NCBI GenBank assembly: GCA_964398945.1
Contig: CAYNOT010000006.1
Span: forward strand, 62,001-126,000
DNA: 64,000 nucleotides
Direction of reading: 5' to 3'
From: JBGTGG01 sp964398945
GTDB taxonomy: Bacteria > Bacteroidota > Bacteroidia > Cytophagales > Cyclobacteriaceae
Shown: positions 1 through 8,520 of the stretch, piece by piece
Numbering within the stretch: position 1 is the first letter of the stretch
How the letters are laid out: every line of letters starts with the position of its first letter
Translations under genes and position numbers: made by a program
Notes under the pieces: generated by a model
What the model saw: only the letters and a program-made list of their open reading frames with translations
What the model was told of the DNA's origin: nothing
Databases searched by the model: none

Positions 1-1142
1 GAACAGCCGAAAATGATATTGCCTCAGCAATACGGCACTTTCCAGTAACGGCTGTCATCGGCCCTCGCCAATGTGGAAAATCCACATTGGTAAAGCATCT
101 GATGCAAAATCATCCTTCCGAAACACTGTACCTGGATTTGGAGCGCCCTTCTGATTTGGAAAAGCTAAACGATGCTGAATGGTTTTTTACTAGCCAAAAC
201 GACAAACTTATATGTATAGATGAAATCCAGCGGAAGCCCGATTTGTTTCCCCTTATCAGAAGTTTGGTGGACGAATGGAACAGACCGGGCTGTTTTGTGG
301 TACTCGGTTCGGCTTCCCGCGATTTGCTGATGCAAAGCTCCGAATCGCTGGCCGGACGAATTGTTTATAAACAGTTAACGCCTTTTTTGTGGTCGGAACT
401 ACACGATACGGGTATAGAAAAATATTTTGAAAGGGGAGGCTTCCCCCGAAGCATATTGGCCGCAAACGATAAGATTTCGTTTGACTGGCGAACCAGTTTT
501 ATAAGCACGTTTTTGGAGCGCGACCTTTTGCAATGGGTTAATTTCACACCCGCCACCATGAGGCGTTTGTGGCAAATGCTGGCACACGTTAACGGGCAAA
601 CGGTCAATTATTCAAATCTTGGCAACTCTTTGGGCGTAAGCAACCAGACGGTAAAGAACTATATCGATTTGCTGAAAAGCACCTATATGGTGGATGTGGT
701 GGAACCTTACGTTTCTAATTTGGGCAAACGCCTGGTAAAAGCGCCAAAAGTTTATATTTCAGATTCGGGCATTGTTGCAGCTCTGCTGGGCATACGTTCT
801 TTTGCTGAATTGTCAGGACATCCGGCTTTTGGTTCTGTTTGGGAAACGGTGGTGCTTGCCAATTTGCGCGGCACGTTTCCTGATGCGGAAGTTTCGTATT
901 ACCGTACCGCGGGCGGTGCCGAAATTGATTTTGTTGTACAGCTCAACAACCAGATAATAGCCATAGAATGTAAAGCATCCTACTCGCCCACACTCTCAAA
1001 AGGCAACCATATTGCCATTAACGACATTCAACCCAAACACAGTTTTGTGGTAACACCTTCTTCCGATAGTTGGGCGATGAGCAAAGGGATTGATGCAGTT
1101 TCGCTTGCCGACTTGATGAAAAGGTTAGGTGGCTTTATATAA
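1..1142 (+). CDS. AAA-type ATPase with DUF4143 domain, 5' end outside window
   Basis: The frame is open from the first base, so the gene starts before the window and the ATG at 87 is internal. The Walker A motif GPRQCGKST lies upstream of that ATG at about bases 60-86. Walker B (ICIDEIQ) follows about 50 residues later. The C-terminal half matches the DUF4143 layout: a winged-helix part (VNYSNLGNSLGVSNQTVKNY) and a restriction-nuclease-like end (GGAEIDFVV, IAIECKAS). Members are cytosolic ATPases of unclear function that are spread by horizontal transfer. It converges on hsdS, and the two reading frames overlap by 8 bases. Family assignment is firm, biological role unknown. Confidence 0.88.
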   Translation, partial: TAENDIASAIRHFPVTAVIGPRQCGKSTLVKHLMQNHPSETLYLDLERPSDLEKLNDAEWFFTSQNDKLICIDEIQRKPDLFPLIRSLVDEWNRPGCFVVLGSASRDLLMQSSESLAGRIVYKQLTPFLWSELHDTGIEKYFERGGFPRSILAANDKISFDWRTSFISTFLERDLLQWVNFTPATMRRLWQMLAHVNGQTVNYSNLGNSLGVSNQTVKNYIDLLKSTYMVDVVEPYVSNLGKRLVKAPKVYISDSGIVAALLGIRSFAELSGHPAFGSVWETVVLANLRGTFPDAEVSYYRTAGGAEIDFVVQLNNQIIAIECKASYSPTLSKGNHIAINDIQPKHSFVVTPSSDSWAMSKGIDAVSLADLMKRLGGFI

Positions 1143-2058
1143 ACAGGTTCTGTAAGAGATACTTCTTTTGATTTTCCAATTGTTGCAATAGACTTATCTC
1201 AGTGGCAATCTTGTTGTCTAAAGCAGAAAGAAAATCAGCTATTTTAGTCTGTTCTTCAATGCAAGGAATACCATAATCTTCACTTTTATAAATCTTTGAA
1301 ATAAATATGCGGGATCGTATTCCTGAAGCACCGTAAATAACGTACTCTCCGAAATTGTCCTCTATTTTATTTGCTGAAATATTAGAAGATTTCTTTTCAC
1401 AGATTTCCTCTAATTTCTTTGTCTCCCAATTTGGAAATTCTTTTCCCTTATCATCCTTAAATCTCAATTGCCGAGAAAATATCTTCTTGCTAACTACAGT
1501 CTTTAGCAATTTCAATTCCTCAATTATTTTGATTTGGGTTTGGATTCTTTGGTCAATTAGCGATAGAAATGATGCGATTTTCTCTTGCTCAGGAAGTGAA
1601 GGGAATCTTATTTCTATTCCTTTAATTATAGTCTCGCTAAGGTTTTGTTGTCCACCTTGATTACTCAAATCCCTAATTTCATCATATCGCTTCGATAAAT
1701 TCTGAAATAGAAATAAAGAGTTTAATATTTCATTATTTGTTACAATTGAAGCACAAGCTTGATTCGTTGTTGCTTCTATTCCCAACATTGCAACTTTACC
1801 TCTTGTTTTTCCTTGACCGTACATAGCCATTAGTAAACTACCCTTGGGAAATATTTTTGCGGAAGAATTTGTTAATCCCTTCTTTGTTATTTTTTCCTCC
1901 GTATCATTAATCGTATTAAAATCAATAAGAGATGTCGAAACCCAAGGAATGTTGCCATTCCAATACAAAAGATTGGCTCTGCTTGGTGTTCCGCCTGAGG
2001 AAATATTTGCAATCTCTCCCAACTTCTTTGATTCCCATTCATCAGTAAATTCAAACAT
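1135..2058 (-). CDS. hsdS: Type I restriction specificity subunit with deleted second TRD
   Basis: HsdS directs a type I methylase/nuclease to a bipartite DNA site through two target recognition domains (TRDs). The 307-residue product has a normal TRD1 (about 1-154) and first helical spacer (LPEQEKIASFLSLID, about 155-195). A second TRD begins at 207 (EFPNWETKKLEEI) but reaches the second spacer (PCIEEQTKIADFLSALD) after only about 55 residues, not about 150. The joint looks like an in-frame deletion after YKSEDYGI. Family members are usually about 400 residues. It could act as a half-subunit or be dead; no intact hsdM or hsdR is in the window. The start overlaps the dinD pseudogene by 8 bases. 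Confidence 0.85.
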   Translation of the reverse strand: MFEFTDEWESKKLGEIANISSGGTPSRANLLYWNGNIPWVSTSLIDFNTINDTEEKITKKGLTNSSAKIFPKGSLLMAMYGQGKTRGKVAMLGIEATTNQACASIVTNNEILNSLFLFQNLSKRYDEIRDLSNQGGQQNLSETIIKGIEIRFPSLPEQEKIASFLSLIDQRIQTQIKIIEELKLLKTVVSKKIFSRQLRFKDDKGKEFPNWETKKLEEICEKKSSNISANKIEDNFGEYVIYGASGIRSRIFISKIYKSEDYGIPCIEEQTKIADFLSALDNKIATEISLLQQLENQKKYLLQNLFI

Positions 2059-2873
2059 CTTCGGCAGCAGGCAAGTTCTCGGGCATCGTACCGCCTAATT
2101 CGTGTATCGTTTTGCGCACTTTCTTCCCTACTTCAAAACGAGTTTGGTTGGCGTTCTGCTTACCTTTTATGTTTTCCCTGCGGAGTTTTTCCTCAGTCTG
2201 CGTTGCCCGAAAAAGGTTAGCCGCCAGTTCGGTACTGCCCATGTGGTCGAGTATCTGTTGGTTTTTGGCAAGCCCTTTTCTTTTGTGTACGCCTTTGGCA
2301 TCCAACCCTCCGTACAAACCCATATAGCCATGGTTTTGAAAAATGGCATAATCAAGCGAGCTTATTACACCTGCATTTTTGGCGGCAGCGGCTAAATGTG
2401 TGTTGTGCTTCGCCATTTCATTACGCAGGAAAATACGTTTTTCGTCTTCGGTACTCAAACGGTTGTAGGCTTCCATCTGTGTAATCTCCTGCAACCTTGT
2501 TTGCACGGCAAAATAGCTTTGTCCCAATGCCACCACTTCTTTTAGACGGGTCGGCATTTTGTACAATCAGGTAACAGGCATAGCGTGAAAGTTTATAACT
2601 TGGCATTTCTCTTTCTGCTCCCGAGCCAATTTGTACCATCTCGTTGGCTTCAACGATATGGTTGTTTACAGGCTGGTTACTATTAATACAGGCTTCTCTC
2701 GCTTTTTCTATTACACCCAAAAAATTTCTAAAATCTGTGTAATCAAGCGTTTTGGCAAGCAGCCTCGCTAGCCAAAATTCATTTCCATTTTCATCTGTCT
2801 GTTTAATCTGTTCAAACAGCGATAATCCTTGTTTTGATATGTCTTTTTTCATTGTTTCAATTTTTACATTCAT
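2051..2873 (-). pseudogene. dinD: DinD-family protein, frameshifted
   Basis: The N-terminal part (from MNVKIETMKKDISKQG to SRYACYLIVQNADPSK) and the C-terminal part (EVVALGQSYFAVQTRLQEI onward) are two halves of a DinD (DNA-damage-inducible protein D) family protein lying in different frames. They rejoin if one base is removed from the four-T run at 2540-2543 (AAAA on the coding strand). DinD-like genes often sit between hsdM and hsdS as accessory genes, which fits the position. The C-terminus stops abruptly (LPAAEDV) where hsdS begins, suggesting a second lesion at the junction. A sequencing error in the homopolymer is the alternative for the frameshift. Confidence 0.8.
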
Positions 2874-2882
2874 AACTCATAG

Positions 2883-3137
2883 CTAAAAAACAAGTCCTAA
2901 TTCCTTAAAGTACACATCAATCTCTTTATCTAAATCTGCCCGCTTCGCTTCCAGTTCTTTTATTTCACGCATCACAGCCTGAATGTCAATCGCTTCTTCC
3001 TCTTCAAAAGTATCTACATAGCGTGGAATATTGAGGTTGTAATCATTGTCGGCTATTTCACTTTTACTTGTTTCATTGTCGTCTGAACAACCGAAGATTA
3101 TCAAACTGATTATAATTAAAATGAAAAATCTTTTAAT
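2883..3137 (-). pseudogene. hsdM: HsdM C-terminal fragment fused to a lipoprotein-like leader
   Basis: The last about 58 residues (NDYNLNIPRYVDTFEEEE onward) are the characteristic C-terminus of the type I methylase HsdM. The catalytic part is absent. Upstream, in the same frame, the sequence reads IKRFFILIIISLIIFGC, a textbook lipoprotein signal peptide with a lipobox cysteine. It begins at an ATT codon (3135-3137) where an ATG would be expected; a TTG at 3104 would leave almost no signal. The most likely reading is a recombination junction near base 3060 between an unrelated lipoprotein gene and hsdM. It ends 9 bases before dinD. Confidence 0.7.
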
Positions 3138-3241
3138 GGGACTTGTCTTTAAGTTTTATTTCTCACTTAGACACGTTTTTGTCAAAAGGTCGGAATGCTC
3201 TTTAAAATCTATTCAATCTTTTTTTCGTAGCACTGCCTTGT

Positions 3242-3371
3242 ACCCAACGTGAGTGCATAAGCAGTGGTGGGATTTCGAAGCGCGTCACTGTCCCACGAAA
3301 CCAAACGTAAGTTGAAAACTAAACTACAAATTTGCACTGAACCCTGCCATTGACTATGCATTTTGTTGGGC
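3242..3371 (-). repeat. attC-like imperfect inverted repeat
   Basis: The element is bounded by ACCCAAC at 3242-3248 and GTTGGGC at 3365-3371, which match the R-box form RYYYAAC/GTTRRRY of integron attC sites. The arms continue as an imperfect inverted repeat (TGCATA, TGG, GGG and TTC blocks in both) with about 60 unpaired bases in the centre. The total of 130 bp is within the attC length range. The stop codon of the neighbouring gene lies inside the arm, as is usual for gene cassettes. No integrase gene is in the window, so the assignment rests on structure alone. Confidence 0.45.
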
Positions 3372-3875
3372 TCTGTGTTTTCTTCTCCTACCTAAATTTT
3401 GATATTCGTCCTTAGTTATTATTTCTTTCTCAATGTTCTTAAAATTGTTCTTTGTGACTTTTAATTCAATATCTGTATTTTTTCCATTGTCCAAATAAGA
3501 AAGTTTAGTTGTCAGCCAGATAACCTTTGGCTTAAGAAACTCTAAAGTCAAAAAGCTGAATATGCTTTCAGTAAATATTCCAATGTCCTCGTGAGTCTCA
3601 ATCTCATACTCCTTTGTCCGTATGGAAAGTATTTGGTCATACGTCACTTTTCTCCTAATGGTAAAAAGTCCCCAAAAATAACTTTTCTTAATCTTAACTT
3701 CTCTTGGAGTCAAGTCCACTGTTGATGTTGTAAATATTCCACCAAAGGCTATTATTATTGAAATCAATAAAATATAGTCCGCAAGGTCGTACTGGTACAA
3801 AATCCAACAAGTCATTACCAGCAACATAAATGTAACTCGGGTCAAATTTACTTTTATTGAATAGTTGTCTGTCAT
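3354..3875 (-). CDS. Small membrane protein of unknown function (cassette-like gene)
   Basis: The 173-residue product is not recognised. Two hydrophobic segments lie at about residues 14-48 (VTFMLLVMTCWILYQY and YILLISIIIAFGGIF), followed by a mainly beta cytoplasmic part (VKIKKSYFWGLFTIRRKVTY) resembling small bacterial PH-like membrane proteins. The gene is AT-rich compared with the core genes further on. It is alone on its strand; its stop lies within the attC-like arm, and on the upstream side ATTGGGCG at 3892-3899 (minus strand) resembles the other cassette boundary. The layout suggests a mobile single-gene cassette. Confidence 0.65.
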   Translation of the reverse strand: MTDNYSIKVNLTRVTFMLLVMTCWILYQYDLADYILLISIIIAFGGIFTTSTVDLTPREVKIKKSYFWGLFTIRRKVTYDQILSIRTKEYEIETHEDIGIFTESIFSFLTLEFLKPKVIWLTTKLSYLDNGKNTDIELKVTKNNFKNIEKEIITKDEYQNLGRRRKHRAQQNA

Positions 3876-4032
3876 GTCTCAAAAAACATTTCGCCCAATG
3901 GCTGAGCATGTGTATTACTTATAATTTCCATTATATACCTTAAGTCCAAATACGTTTTATTTGACCTAAAAAGCCAAGAAAGTTACACTTTTTTAAAATT
4001 ACAATTTTTCATTATTGATTAACTCCCACCTA

Positions 4033-4893
4033 TCAATACTGATGAAAAGCATCGGACACAAACCCCAGTACAACCGGCAAGGATTCCCGCCAGTATGTCC
4101 AGTTGTGGGCGCCATCACGAATTCGGAATTCGTGTGGTACTTCTTTCTTCTTTAAAGCAATGTGTACCAAGCTGTTTCCTTCATACAGAAAATCATCATC
4201 GCCACAATCGATAAACCACCGCACGGATTTGATGTCTTTTGCATCCATGCTATTAATCAATGAGAGTGCATTGTGTTTTTCAAAATACGGTTGAACTGCC
4301 TTCTCATCATATACCTCACCTCCCCTTTTTAACATGGCGGTAAAATCATCCACGGTAAGCGGGCCGATGTATGCACTTAGCGGACAGGCAGAAGAAAATA
4401 ATTCGGGATGGTGCAATGCATACATAAAACTTCCTCCGCCACCCATGGAAAGTCCGGCAATCGCGCGAAAGCGTTTTTCCCCTTTGATACGATACGTCTT
4501 TTCGACATACGGCATGAGTTCTTCGAAAAAGAAATCTTCATAACGCCACTTCCCACTGATGTCATTAAAATATCCGCGTTTACCGGTATTGGCATCGGGC
4601 ATTACAATAATCATCGGTGTGGCCGTTCCATCTTTAATGGCTTGATCCGTAATGCGCAACACTTCGCCAAATTGTACCCACCCGGTTTGGTCATCGCCCG
4701 CACCATGCAATAAGTATAACACCGGATAGCTGCGTTGGGAAGTTTCATAATCCGGAGGCAAATAAATTGCAAACTTGCGGTCGCTTTTCAAGATGGTGCT
4801 TTTCAACGTCAGGTTATCAAATACTTTTCCAGTTTGGGCTACGGCCACAGAACAAACAAGAAGGTAAATGGAAGCAAGGAAAAGTTTATTCAT
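4033..4893 (-). CDS. Secreted esterase, feruloyl-esterase-like alpha/beta hydrolase
   Basis: The protein begins with a signal peptide (cleavage likely after VAVAQ, residue 20) and is 286 residues. It belongs to the putative esterase family (esterase D / XynZ-like): oxyanion-hole region LYLLHGAG, nucleophile elbow GLSMGG with Ser149, acid in CGDDD (about 232-234) and His263 in GAHNWTYW. The substrate is probably an ester on a carbohydrate or other small molecule in the periplasm; this cannot be decided from sequence. A single gene: the next gene on the strand is about 190 bases upstream, across a palindrome and a hairpin. A -7-like TATCTTTA lies upstream of the ATG. Confidence 0.85.
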   Translation of the reverse strand: MNKLFLASIYLLVCSVAVAQTGKVFDNLTLKSTILKSDRKFAIYLPPDYETSQRSYPVLYLLHGAGDDQTGWVQFGEVLRITDQAIKDGTATPMIIVMPDANTGKRGYFNDISGKWRYEDFFFEELMPYVEKTYRIKGEKRFRAIAGLSMGGGGSFMYALHHPELFSSACPLSAYIGPLTVDDFTAMLKRGGEVYDEKAVQPYFEKHNALSLINSMDAKDIKSVRWFIDCGDDDFLYEGNSLVHIALKKKEVPHEFRIRDGAHNWTYWRESLPVVLGFVSDAFHQY

Positions 4894-4972
4894 AGTGTAT
4901 CATTTTAAAGATCCTAAAGATAACCATCTCCATTATAATAAACTATCCATTACGAACACGTTCATTTTGATT

Positions 4973-4986
4973 GTCCGTTTGCGGAC
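4973..4986. promoter_or_regulatory. Perfect palindrome GTCCG-N4-CGGAC
   Basis: GTCCG TTTG CGGAC lies about 80 bases upstream of the esterase start codon, without a T-run on either side, so it looks more like an operator than a terminator. A near copy stands at 8607-8620, about 90 bases before the ABC permease. The function is inferred only from shape and position. Confidence 0.35.
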
Positions 4987-5031
4987 GAGGGTTACACCTT
5001 TGTGAAATATTTCTTCGTCCTCTCGAACCAT

Positions 5032-5063
5032 AAATAGCCCACAAAATATTTTGCGGGCTATTT
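5032..5063 (-). terminator. Long hairpin downstream of the alpha/beta hydrolase gene
   Basis: AAATAGCCC and CAAAAT pair with ATTTTG and GGGCTATTT, interrupted by one A/C mismatch (5041/5054), giving a 32-base near-perfect palindrome 23 bases after the stop of the minus-strand hydrolase. The A/T ends of the stem provide U-rich sides in both directions, although no separate long T-run follows. Confidence 0.55.
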
Positions 5064-5085
5064 CCATAAACCAAAATCACCTGGC

Positions 5086-5967
5086 TTACATCTCCTTATT
5101 TAAGAACGTATCAACTTTATTGTAAAACCATTCAGGATCATCATAAAAAATAAAGTGCCTGGCCGTGTCATTCAATGCTACTTCACAATCTGAAATATTT
5201 TTTACTTGTCGGGAGTAGCCGGCCATGGCGGTATCGTGCGTAACTCCATATTGGCTATACGCAATCCAAGCGCCCAAAAGAAGGACCGGGCTTTTTATTG
5301 CGGAAATTTCCTCCCGCAAGTCAACGGTAAACAATTCATACATCACTTCAGCTTGTGTTGCAACATCTGCTGTAACCGCAATTTCGGTAACCTGTTCAAT
5401 GCGTTCTTTCGAAACAATCATGTTTTGTAAATACGCACCTTGGTTTTGCCTCGTTTGTTCAGGGGTTTGGTTTTTCATTTGTGACCGAATCCCTTCCGCC
5501 ATGCCTTTCATCGATTCCGATGTTGCCCCGGGCATTTGAATTTCGGGCATAAACGGCAACCCATCTACAACAATCACCTTTTCGAAAAGATCAGGGGCAC
5601 TTGCCGCTGCCCAAAAAGAAATAAACCCTCCCATACTATGCCCCATAATAACAGGTCGTTTGAGTTTTTTGGTTTTTGAATAGTTGATCACATCATCCTT
5701 CACTTGTTCGAGGAAATTTTCAGAAAGCCTGGGGGCATTCCCGCCAAAGCCCGCAACCGTAATAATGTGGCACTCATACTTACGCTGGTAATGCTCCACT
5801 GTTTCTTTCCATACTTCACCTGAACAAAATAATCCGTGAATCAAAATCATGGGTTGGCCTTTGCCTTTTACTTCTACTGTAAAAAACGTTTGTGCGCCCG
5901 CCACACCATATATGAATAACATGGTGGCCAATAATCCGATTGCCGGTAATGAGAATAGTCTTTTCAT
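5086..5967 (-). CDS. Exported alpha/beta hydrolase
   Basis: The 293-residue protein starts with a signal peptide (about residues 1-26, ending VAGAQ). The fold markers are the oxyanion-hole segment ILIHGLFCSG, the nucleophile elbow MGHSMGGF (Ser111) and a C-terminal histidine in ARHFIFYDDPEWF (His271). These match the general alpha/beta hydrolase 1 family (esterases, haloalkane-dehalogenase-like enzymes); the substrate is unknown. It is transcribed in the same direction as the esterase at 4033-4893, but a hairpin and about 190 bases separate them, so they are probably independent. The cap region holds a methionine- and glutamine-rich stretch. Confidence 0.82.
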   Translation of the reverse strand: MKRLFSLPAIGLLATMLFIYGVAGAQTFFTVEVKGKGQPMILIHGLFCSGEVWKETVEHYQRKYECHIITVAGFGGNAPRLSENFLEQVKDDVINYSKTKKLKRPVIMGHSMGGFISFWAAASAPDLFEKVIVVDGLPFMPEIQMPGATSESMKGMAEGIRSQMKNQTPEQTRQNQGAYLQNMIVSKERIEQVTEIAVTADVATQAEVMYELFTVDLREEISAIKSPVLLLGAWIAYSQYGVTHDTAMAGYSRQVKNISDCEVALNDTARHFIFYDDPEWFYNKVDTFLNKEM

Positions 5968-6033
5968 AATTTCTTTCGATTTGAATTAAACATGCCTCAA
6001 AAGTGATGGATGAATGCCGGCATCAATAATTAT

Positions 6034-6150
6034 ATTGACCAACGGCATAAAGAAGTTGATCAACTGCACAAATACTTCATCGTTTATCTTTTCCTGGTAA
6101 AACGATGACAGGATTTTCATTTCATCAATAAACCATTACCATTGGTCAAT
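6034..6150. repeat. 9-bp inverted repeat upstream of the LytS gene
   Basis: ATTGACCAA at 6034-6042 and its exact reverse complement TTGGTCAAT at 6142-6150 lie 99 bases apart in the region between the divergent hydrolase and histidine kinase genes. They could bind a dimeric regulator by looping or be chance; LytTR proteins more often use direct repeats. Confidence 0.2.
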
Positions 6151-6192
6151 GACTATTGAATAAACCCCACTTTCGCGTTACTTTTAGTGCGT

Positions 6193-7215
6193 ATGAATCA
6201 GTCCGCTAGCCTTTGGAATAAACTCTATCATTATAAAGCCCACCACATCCTCTTTTGGATTGGATACTTTGGATTTTGGATGATTCCTTATTACAATGTG
6301 TACCCGTTTAAAATGTTGGTATGGGTTATCTTTCAATATTTTGTATTTAATGCAATTGCCTTTTATCTAACCGTCTATTATCTCATTCCCAATTTTCTCC
6401 TCAAAAGAAAATATATGCAGTTTGGCGGTCTGTCAATTGGCAGTATGGTGCTGTTGAGCATTGGCCTCGCCCTTAGTTTATACTTCACCTTCAAAAATAT
6501 ACCAGAGGCTATATCAATAGGGGCTGCCGGGTATTTTTGGATGGCATTTATGTCCATTACCATGATGACGGGCTTGCTGTGTGGGGCAAAGTTTTTTGTT
6601 GATAAAATCCGTGCCGACCGGCAGGCAAAGGTTTTGGAACAACAGCGTCTTGAATCCGAACTACAATACTTAAAAGCCCAAGTCAACCCGCACTTTCTTT
6701 TCAATACCATTAATAGTGTTTACATCCTTATCCGAAAGGATCCTGAAAAAGCCGCGGAAACATTAATTAAGCTTTCGGATTTACTCCGCTTTCAATTGTA
6801 CGAAACATCCGACAACCTTATATCCATTGAAAAAGAACTCGACTATATTAAAAACTACATTGAACTTGAGAAATTGAGAAAAGGCGAAAAAGTAAAATTT
6901 GAATTATCGCTAGGCAGCAACCTGAAAGGATTTCAAATAGCACCATTTCTGCTCATGCCCTTGTTGGAAAATACATTCAAGCATGTTTCCCATCACGACA
7001 ATAACAAAATCGAAGTTGACCTTACATGCGGGAATGGCCAATTGAAAGCTTCGTTCTTCAATACAATAGATGACGGACCCACTTCAAATATTGGCGGAAT
7101 CGGGCTTAAAAACCTAAAAAGAAGATTGGATATTATATACCCCGATGCGCATGTATTGACTGTGGAGAAAAACAACGATTACTATCGTACAACATTGACC
7201 ATTCCCATATCATGA
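6193..7215 (+). CDS. LytS-family sensor histidine kinase
   Basis: The N-terminal half holds four hydrophobic segments (within about residues 15-135), and the C-terminal half is the His_kinase (LytS/YehU) domain with the phosphoacceptor motif QVNPHFLFNTIN and a degenerate ATPase (FLLMPLLENTFKH, GGIGLKNLKRRL). There is no separate sensor domain, so the membrane part probably senses the stimulus. The ATG at 6193 is chosen over the GTG at 6187. The stop overlaps the start of the response regulator (ATGA), so the two are translated together and form one two-component system. Confidence 0.9.
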   Translation: MNQSASLWNKLYHYKAHHILFWIGYFGFWMIPYYNVYPFKMLVWVIFQYFVFNAIAFYLTVYYLIPNFLLKRKYMQFGGLSIGSMVLLSIGLALSLYFTFKNIPEAISIGAAGYFWMAFMSITMMTGLLCGAKFFVDKIRADRQAKVLEQQRLESELQYLKAQVNPHFLFNTINSVYILIRKDPEKAAETLIKLSDLLRFQLYETSDNLISIEKELDYIKNYIELEKLRKGEKVKFELSLGSNLKGFQIAPFLLMPLLENTFKHVSHHDNNKIEVDLTCGNGQLKASFFNTIDDGPTSNIGGIGLKNLKRRLDIIYPDAHVLTVEKNNDYYRTTLTIPIS

Positions 7216-7928
7216 GCCTGAAAATCAAAACCATGATTGTTGAAGACGAACCACTGGCGCGTGAAGGCCTCTTGATGTTTATCAAGGATATTGATTTTCT
7301 CGAAGTAGTAGCGGTATGTGAAGACGCATTGGAAGGAAACAAAATACTTGCATCAACTTCAATTGATTTAATGTTTTTGGATATCCACATGCCAAAACTT
7401 AGCGGTATCGATTTTCTGAAATCACTAAAAGAACCACCCATGGTGATTATGACCACAGCGTATCCAAATTTCGCCTTGCAAGGGTATGAGTTGGACGTCA
7501 TTGATTATCTGGTAAAACCATTTCCGTTTGATCGCTTTCTGAAGTCTGTGAACAAAGCGAGAGACTATTTTCTTCTAAAATCGAAAACGGGATCAGCGGA
7601 AGTAGCACCCGCACCGGACTATTTTTTCGTGAAAGTAGATTTCCGGTATGAAAAAATCCGCTTTGAGGATATTCTATATGTAGAAGGAATGGAAAATTAT
7701 GTAGTGGTTCATACCGCATCACAAAAGTATGTAACGCTTCTCAGAATGAAATCGGTTGAAGAGACCTTGCCCGCTGCACAATTTATCCGTATTCACAAAT
7801 CATATATTGCCTCCGTAAAAGCCATTGCCGCCATTGATGGAAATCAAATTATTATCGCCAACAAAAAACTCCCCATCAGCCGCGACAAGAAAGCTGAAAT
7901 TTTAGAAAGGCTTATCAAAAACCAGTAA
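7212..7928 (+). CDS. LytTR-family response regulator
   Basis: A receiver domain (about residues 1-125) carries the acidic pocket EDE and phosphoacceptor Asp57 in MFLDIHMP, with the conserved Lys in YLVKPF. A C-terminal LytTR DNA-binding domain (about 140-238; FVKVDFRYEKIRF, YVEGMENYVVVHT, FIRIHKSYIA) binds direct-repeat sites. Overlap with the kinase gene by 4 bases gives coupled translation. Targets are unknown; the downstream FN3 lipoprotein and permease are candidates only by proximity. A weak terminator follows. Confidence 0.92.
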   Translation: MSLKIKTMIVEDEPLAREGLLMFIKDIDFLEVVAVCEDALEGNKILASTSIDLMFLDIHMPKLSGIDFLKSLKEPPMVIMTTAYPNFALQGYELDVIDYLVKPFPFDRFLKSVNKARDYFLLKSKTGSAEVAPAPDYFFVKVDFRYEKIRFEDILYVEGMENYVVVHTASQKYVTLLRMKSVEETLPAAQFIRIHKSYIASVKAIAAIDGNQIIIANKKLPISRDKKAEILERLIKNQ

Positions 7929-7960
7929 ATAAATTACACAATTTATAAAATGTAGTATAA

Positions 7961-8003
7961 CGTGTATCGTGAATGATATTGTATACACGCCTCGAATTTT
8001 TTT
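7961..8003 (+). terminator. Terminator after the LytS/LytTR operon
   Basis: CGTGTAT (7961-7967) pairs with ATACACG (7983-7989); a run of seven T follows at 7997-8003. The stem is only 7 bp and the loop 15 bases, so this is a moderate candidate. Confidence 0.45.
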
Positions 8004-8109
8004 GTAAAAAATATTTCTTCCTATTTCAAAATTTCATTCCAACCATTTCAAAAATTGGCGGGTCAAAGGCGTGTATTAAATCAATGTTTCACTAAAATTT
8101 TTTAAACCA

Positions 8110-8496
8110 ATGAAAATCTTTGAAAAAAGTAAAAAGTTATCCGTTATGCTCCCGTTTGCATTTATGTTACTTGTGCTTGTAAGTGCATGCAAAGATGATG
8201 ATGATCCGACTCCCTTAGCGGCACCAACACTTGGTGAAGCAACGGAGATCACAGATGAATCCTTTAAAGTAAATTGGACAGCAGTAACTGGTGCCGATAA
8301 ATATTTACTGGATGTATCGCTTGAGGATGATTTTGCAACAACGGTTACTGGTTTCTCAAAAAAAGAAGTAACAGGCACCTCCTTTGTTGTAACAGGCCTA
8401 ACAGCTGAAACAGAATACTTCTTCCGCTTATATGCGAAAAAAGGTTCTACTGTTTCAGTTGCTTCTACAGTAAAAGACGCAACCACTACAGATTAA
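8110..8496 (+). CDS. Small FN3-domain lipoprotein
   Basis: The 128-residue protein has a lipoprotein signal with lipobox LVSAC, followed by an acidic DDDD linker that in Bacteroidota often goes with surface display. The rest is one fibronectin type III domain (about 36-128; PTLGEATEITDESFKVNWTA then FVVTGLTAETEYFFRLYA). It probably sits on the outer membrane as a binding or spacing module; ligand unknown. It stands alone between two hairpin terminators, so it has its own promoter. Threonine- and valine-rich with no cysteine beyond the lipid-modified one. Confidence 0.8.
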   Translation: MKIFEKSKKLSVMLPFAFMLLVLVSACKDDDDPTPLAAPTLGEATEITDESFKVNWTAVTGADKYLLDVSLEDDFATTVTGFSKKEVTGTSFVVTGLTAETEYFFRLYAKKGSTVSVASTVKDATTTD

Positions 8497-8520
8497 TCCT
8501 TGATTACATAAGGGAAGGGT

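Noticed and set aside
3242..3371. Rho-independent terminator
   Set aside because: The arms are far apart with a large centre and no T-run; the R-box-like ends fit an attC-like site better.
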